Source: Ignelater luminosus
Lineage: Eukaryota > Arthropoda > Insecta > Coleoptera > Elateridae
Length of the DNA: 64,000 bases
Reading direction: 5' to 3'
Assembly: GCA_011009095.1 (NCBI GenBank)
Contig: VTPC01089971.1
Location: 168,969-232,968 of the forward strand
Part shown: in pieces, positions 58,850 to 64,000 of the stretch
How positions within the stretch are numbered: the stretch's first letter is position 1
Layout: every line of letters begins with the position of its first letter
The notes under the pieces: model-generated
Database searches by the model: none
What the model was told of the DNA's origin: nothing
What the model saw: only the letters and a program-made list of their open reading frames with translations
Translations under genes and position numbers: made by a program

Positions 58850-60840
58850 ATGAAAAAAATGTACGTTCATTATAATAAAATTATAATAACACTACAACTA
58901 AAAGAAAAAATAAACATAATACAAATATATGCCTTGGTAAAAACTACATCAGAAGAAGAAATGCTAGAGTTCCACTTAAGCTTACAAGAAGTACTAGACC
59001 AAGCAAGAGAGACAGTAGAGAGTACACTGATTATTGGAGACTGGAATATAAGAGTAGGTAGAGATATCAATGGGGGGGCGATGGGATGCATGGGTAGACA
59101 TGGAGAAGAGACAATAAACAGAAATAGAGCCAGAGTAATAACCTGATAATAGGAATACAGCATGAGAACAGTTATTAGAAGAGAAATACACATTTGTAGC
59201 CACAGAAAGGAACGTCAAGAGTTTGATAGACTACATGGTGCTGACACAAGACTTAACGCAAACAATAATAGAAATAGAAATAAGAAAAGAACTGAAAATA
59301 GAATCAGACCACAGACAAACTCCAAATAAACATAAATAGAAACATCGACGTAAAAGAGTATAACAAAAGAGCAATACAGAGATAAAGGAAAAATATCAAC
59401 AAGAAATAGACAAATCAACTAGCACTGCTAGAAACAGAAAAGACAATATAGACCTTAGAAGAGAGATAAACAAAATTAACGGAAACATTGTTGGAAAAAG
59501 AGGAAGAAATATGTGGAAGAAAAACATACAAAAACAATTTAAAAGAACACAATCATGGAACAGTAAGATTAAACAACTTGTAAAGCAGACGAAAACGGCA
59601 TGGAAAACATTTATTCAGACAATGACACAGAGAGATAGAGAAGAATACAACACCAAAAGACATAAAACAAGCAGTTAAGAAAGCAAAGAGAAAGAGAGAG
59701 CTGAAGAAAATTTGAAGAGGAAATAAATGAGAAGTATAAAGTGGATAATAGAATATTTTGGGCAAAAATAAAGCAACTAAAAGGGAATAAAAGAAAAGAA
59801 ATTAGAGCAATAAAAGATAACCAAAACGAATTAAAAACTGAAAAAGAGGAGATACTGCAAACCTGGAATAAACACTATTCGAAAATTTTCAAAGAAATAC
59901 AAGAACGAGAAGAAACAAGAGAAGAAGAAATAATATAGGAAGACGAGGATATTAAAAAAAGAAAGTGGAGAAAGCAGTAAATAAGATCAAATTAGACAAA
60001 GCAGGAGGGGCAGATAATGTAAGACCGAGATGATCAAATGGATGGAAGGGAAGGGAAACGAATGGTTGGGGATTATACTAATAGAAGTTTGGAAAACACA
60101 GAAGATCCCAAAAGGATTGCAAGAGAACGTATTAGTCCCCATACATCAAAAAGCAGAGGAAACACAATGTCAAAACTGCAGAGTAATCTGCTTAGCACAA
60201 GTCGGCTTCAAACTGTAGACAAAAGTGTTGGAGAAAAAATTAAGGGAGCAGGTAGAGGCAATACTTGAAGATGTGCAAACGGTATTTAGACCGGGAAAAC
60301 AAACTAACGATAACATCTACATAATAAGACGAATAATAGAACAAAAGATAGAAAAAGTAGAAGGTTTTGACCTTAGAGCGGCTTTCGATCCAGTGAATAG
60401 GAATGAAGTATGGAAAAGTTTGGAAGATTTACAAGTATGAAGAAAGATAACTAAAGTAATAAAACCCACATATAAGAAGGTGAGGGTAAAGGTACAAATA
60501 GTAAGGACGACATCAGAAGGATTTGAAATAAAAAGAGGCTTAAAACAGGACAGTTGCCTGAGCCCATTATTATTCGTAAGCATCATGACAAAATAATGAA
60601 GAGATCAAGATAGCGAGAAAACAGACTGAATACCATTATTGGATACGGAAATATAAAACCGGTGAAGGTGAGTGACTCTTTCTATGCAGATGATGTGCTA
60701 CTAATAGCTGACTACAAAACAAAGATGCAAAAACTCATAAACCTATGAACAGAAGAGACAGAAAACGCGAACATGAAAATTAACACAGAAACAACAACCT
60801 GAAAATCATCAACAAAAAAGAAACAACAGAACAAGACGAA
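58850..60840 (+). pseudogene. RTE-like non-LTR retrotransposon ORF2 pseudogene
   Basis: The first frame ends the endonuclease domain: INIIQIYALVKTTSEEEMLE then LIIGDWNIRVGRD, with the GD.N catalytic block. A long Lys/Glu-rich linker follows (RIFWAKIKQLKGNKRKE, ILQTWNKHYSKIFKEIQE). The reverse transcriptase gives DKAGGAD, EMIKWMEGKG, IPKGLQENVLVPIHQKAEET, LEKKLREQVE, VFRPGKQTNDNIYIIRRIIE and GFDLRAAFDPVNRNEVW (motif A). Then come FEIKRGLKQDSCLSPLLF (motif B) and DSFYADDVLLIAD (motif C; YADD at 60683-60694). This is the order of RTE/craniofacial-development-protein-like insect retrotransposons. Catalytic Asp of motifs A and C are kept, but many stops and frameshifts separate the blocks. The endonuclease N-terminus and the thumb end are missing or unreadable. 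Confidence 0.9.
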
Positions 60841-63800
60841 AACCGAATAGCTTTTGGTACATTTCTATTCTTCATTTAGAGTTTTAGACACTGTTTTTTA
60901 TGTTGAAGGAAGGGCTATCCATTTATCTTAGTTTGTTTATAGATTTTCGTTAAATGTTAGTCACTGACTAGAAACTGAGTATAGGTACACTAAGATTTTT
61001 CTAGCTGAGATAACATCAACAAAACTAAATTTTGATTCAGTAATTGTAGTATCCTCTAAATATCTTTAAAGCAGTTACTTGGCCCAGTGTATTTATTTTT
61101 TTAAATGTCTCCACTTCTTAGTTCGGTGTTGAATTTTTCGAACTGATGAAGTAGTTAGAGCTGGTTGGAACTTCTTTCTAGATATCTTTCTTTACAATTA
61201 TATCTTTCTAACCCTCTAGGTTTGCTATGGATTGTGACTTTGAAAAATAAGAAGTAATTGCTGATTATGAAATCTCAAGTATAAAAAGGTTATCTGTACA
61301 TGGGTCAAACTCTTAAAGTGGATTTCTGCGCTGTCCAGCTTTGAATTTCAGGTTGTATTGACTAAATTAGAATATGCTTAGATTTTCTAGTTGACCAAGG
61401 TTTTAACCACGATCAAGCTTTGGTCCTATAGGGCTTCTCGATTTGTGTCAGAAATTTCACCAAACTGTCTTTGGTTGCATCAAGCCAATTCAACCAGTCA
61501 ACTAAAGTTGCGAAGTTGACAAAATGTAGACTAATCATAAATGGCTGGGTAAAAAGAACAATGAAAAACATTGTGTAGATATATTGTCAAAGATGGTATA
61601 TATCTACTTATGGTATCAGTAACATTCCGATATGGAACTTTGGAAACTCAATGCAAATAGACTTAAAAATTGTTGTCTTCACTTGCATTGTACCAACAAA
61701 GGTGCTGAAGGGAAATACGTATTGCCAGGATCCTACTATACTGCCCAAAAATAGTCTAGATGTAATTTCCCTAGATGCTTACATCTATCTAACGGAGAGT
61801 TACACAACCATTCTACACTTTCTAATATTTTTGCATCTAATCTATCGACTACATCTGCTTCCTGTTTTGTGGGAAAAATTTAAACAAACAATAAATTAAT
61901 CAAGACAGCTTGAGCTGTATAAAATCTATCTCACTTTTGTTAGATAGCAAGATTTCTAGGTTTAGATCATGCCAAGACATGTGAAGTCGAGATTTAATGG
62001 CCCTATTACAAAATTTAACTTGCATGGAAATCAGAACTGCCGGATAGTTAACTATATTTAACTCTGTATTGGAGATGAGAAGTCGAGTTCAAGATATCTC
62101 TAGAAAATAGTATCGGAGGTATCAAACATTTCTTTTCTAAATGTCCAAAGCTGCTGGATTTTGTCTGTATCAACGAATTCAATAACTGAAATCATATAGT
62201 ACTTTATGTCCAAAAAAGAATGATCACCTTGAATACTTATCTTGTGTTACATTCTAACTTAAATATCTGAATTATACTAAAAGCAAAACTCGGAGCAAAA
62301 CTTCGTTTATTTAAAACGTTTTTAGATTAATAATGCCACATACAAAAAGAACAAGTAATAATAGGTAGTACTTAATCACAGTTCACAGATAGTGTACAGT
62401 TAGAAGTTTTAAAAATGTACCTCTTTTTATACACAAATAATGGTGTAAACCGAAGTAAATTGATCAAAATACTCTATTTGATTGTATGTGGATTTAGTTA
62501 AATGCATGGAATTCCGGGTTTATGTAATACTTTGATATCAAACTTCAAACCAAATCTCAACCGAAAGTAATTGGTGGTTAAAACTTAATGGCTTATCAGC
62601 TTCTCCACATTAGGTTCTTAACATGTATAATCATAAGTCATAGCACAAAAAGACTACTGATGAAGATCATATTCCTAACTACTTGAAGGTACAAACCAAT
62701 GCAGCTTCTCGATATGTAATTTTGCTGGAGCCGTCTCCAAAAATATTATATTTCATTCACAATCCGGTAGACGTGGTTTACAAGGATAACACAAAATTCA
62801 AGCCTTGGCGGTCAGAAGTTGATAGTGCTTTGCACCCGAAACCAACGCAAAATATTGATTTTACTCAGCCAATCTAGATGAACTTCTGGAAAATACAGCT
62901 ACTTGTTTAAACTTGCTTGTATGTTTTAACGTTTTACAAGTCTCTAAACAGGTTATGTGTTTTAACCGAAAGTACTTAAGATTATTATGCATGTAGAACT
63001 AAGAAGAAAGAATAGGTAAATGTTGAGTTGTAAAATTTTAAAATGTTATTAGAAAAGTTAAAACTGAACGTTTTAGCTGTCGCAAAAAAAATCTTCAGGC
63101 GTAAAGAAAACCCAAATGCAACTAGATGGTAATTAATCATCATGATGACAGGACAATTACCAAGTACAGATCAGCAACTCAACATGTAAACTACATCTTA
63201 AATTACCACGACAGCCTCGCTTATGTATTTCAGTTATCTAACTGATTTACTGAAGTAAGAAAGTTATTTAATTCGTTTACTGTAAATAAGTTTATTTTGA
63301 AATGCCTAAATTATATTCAAACTTTAGATCATAATCTACTTAATTAGAATTAACTTTTAAACCTCCTTAATTGAAAGTCTTAAAATAATAATAAAGGCAG
63401 TTGTCTGAAGAAGTCATGAATCAAGAAAAGCCGGAAATATCTTAAAATATCAAAATATCTTCTGTAGTTGTTACAAAATGTCTTGCTATTTAAGTAGAAT
63501 TACTTTCCTAGATCTAAACTACAGATACTAACGATAACATCTAAAGTTCTTGCTATTATTCTGAAAAACAATGAAACGCAAATTTAGACAGGATTTCTCT
63601 TGTTAGTAACGTATTTTCTAATTTCGGTGGTTTCAGTTTTATATGTTGTAATTTTCCTTCTCAAAATAAGAGAATATAAATTAAGGTTATACAGGTTCCA
63701 TTGTAAAAGAAGAATAAAACTAGACAAGAATATTTTACATTACCATAAAAAGATCTTGTCTTGCTCATGCAAAATCACGAATCTCAAAATTTAACACATA

Positions 63801-64000
63801 ATAAATAACGTATTTTAGTCCTGAAAATCTCTACCAAGAGAAATATTGTTTTACTCCTAAGGCACACTATTCTTTTTGATTTTGCTAATAATATATTTAA
63901 ACATTGTATTTTTGTAATGTTGTTAGGTAAGTGATGAATCATCCTATTTGAATAAGAAATTTTATTATTTTATATTCCATTTAGAAAATGCTTTTTTTTT
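60841..64000. other. Intergenic DNA, no gene supported
   Basis: The frames at 61651-61899 and 62683-62877 show no recognised family. The second contains KILYFIHNPVDVVYKD, but neither splice sites nor homology are evident. A CTGAAGAAG...GGAAA string near 63410-63443 weakly recalls hammerhead-like repeat ends. A 25-bp block near 62395 is shared with about 2446. Confidence 0.45.

Noticed and set aside
61000..62880. Copia-like polyprotein remnant
   Set aside because: A few minus-strand words recall copia reverse transcriptase, but no ordered motifs could be followed.
1..64000. CRISPR arrays, bacterial operons, ribosomal RNA genes
   Set aside because: Nothing of the kind is present; introns, microsatellites and transposon families all indicate a eukaryotic (insect) nuclear genome.

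Overview
The window looks like AT-rich nuclear DNA of an insect, possibly a beetle, although the order cannot be fixed from the sequence alone. Long gene-free stretches are littered with degraded transposons of typical arthropod families: Transib, mariner, Tc1, DD41D Tc1/mariner-like elements, hAT, Jockey-type and RTE-like non-LTR retrotransposons, a tRNA-derived SINE and small inverted-repeat elements. I see no intact host gene. The only host-derived coding signals are an acid-lipase pseudogene (9120-10268) and one isolated exon-like block on the minus strand (11657-11803).

The main discovery is a fully bounded Transib-class transposon at 51761-56880. Its ends are inverted repeats of about 94 bp starting CACAGTG and CACACTG, flanked by CAACG and CGACG (a 5-bp CGNCG-type target duplication with one decayed CpG). 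It carries a broken, near full-length RAG1-core-like transposase (53244-55225). A second, much shorter Transib relative sits at 1239-2088 with a perfect AGCCG duplication, TIRs starting CACTGTG, and a leftover of the transposase C-terminus. In both families GGCAAAAA lies 29 bases into the TIR, a recombination-signal-like layout of heptamer, about 22 bp, then an A-rich block.

Layout from left to right. 0-5 kb: a direct repeat, the short Transib derivative, a strong hairpin and a hAT MITE. 7-11 kb: a DDE transposase fragment, a 127-bp tandem array, the lipase pseudogene and a non-LTR RNase H fragment. 11-17.5 kb: the isolated exon, a Jockey-type endonuclease fragment running into a 173-bp satellite-like array, and a DDE_3 transposase missing a catalytic Asp. 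18-21.5 kb: a MITE and a mariner with decayed TIRs. 21.5-34.5 kb: mostly featureless AT-rich DNA. 34.5-39 kb: a hAT-type fragment, a 30-bp minisatellite, a CpG-rich islet and a hammerhead-like motif. 39-46 kb: a DD41D element, a Tc1 element, and a non-LTR RT split by a clean TA insertion of another DNA transposon. 50.4-57 kb: a deleted DD41D element and the large Transib with a nested SINE. 58.8-60.8 kb: a long decayed RTE-like retrotransposon. The remainder is unremarkable.

No operon or pathway logic applies. All protein-coding relics carry stops, frameshifts or deletions and are inferred to be non-functional. Start and stop positions of pseudogenes are approximate. Family assignments rest on motif recognition, without database searches.
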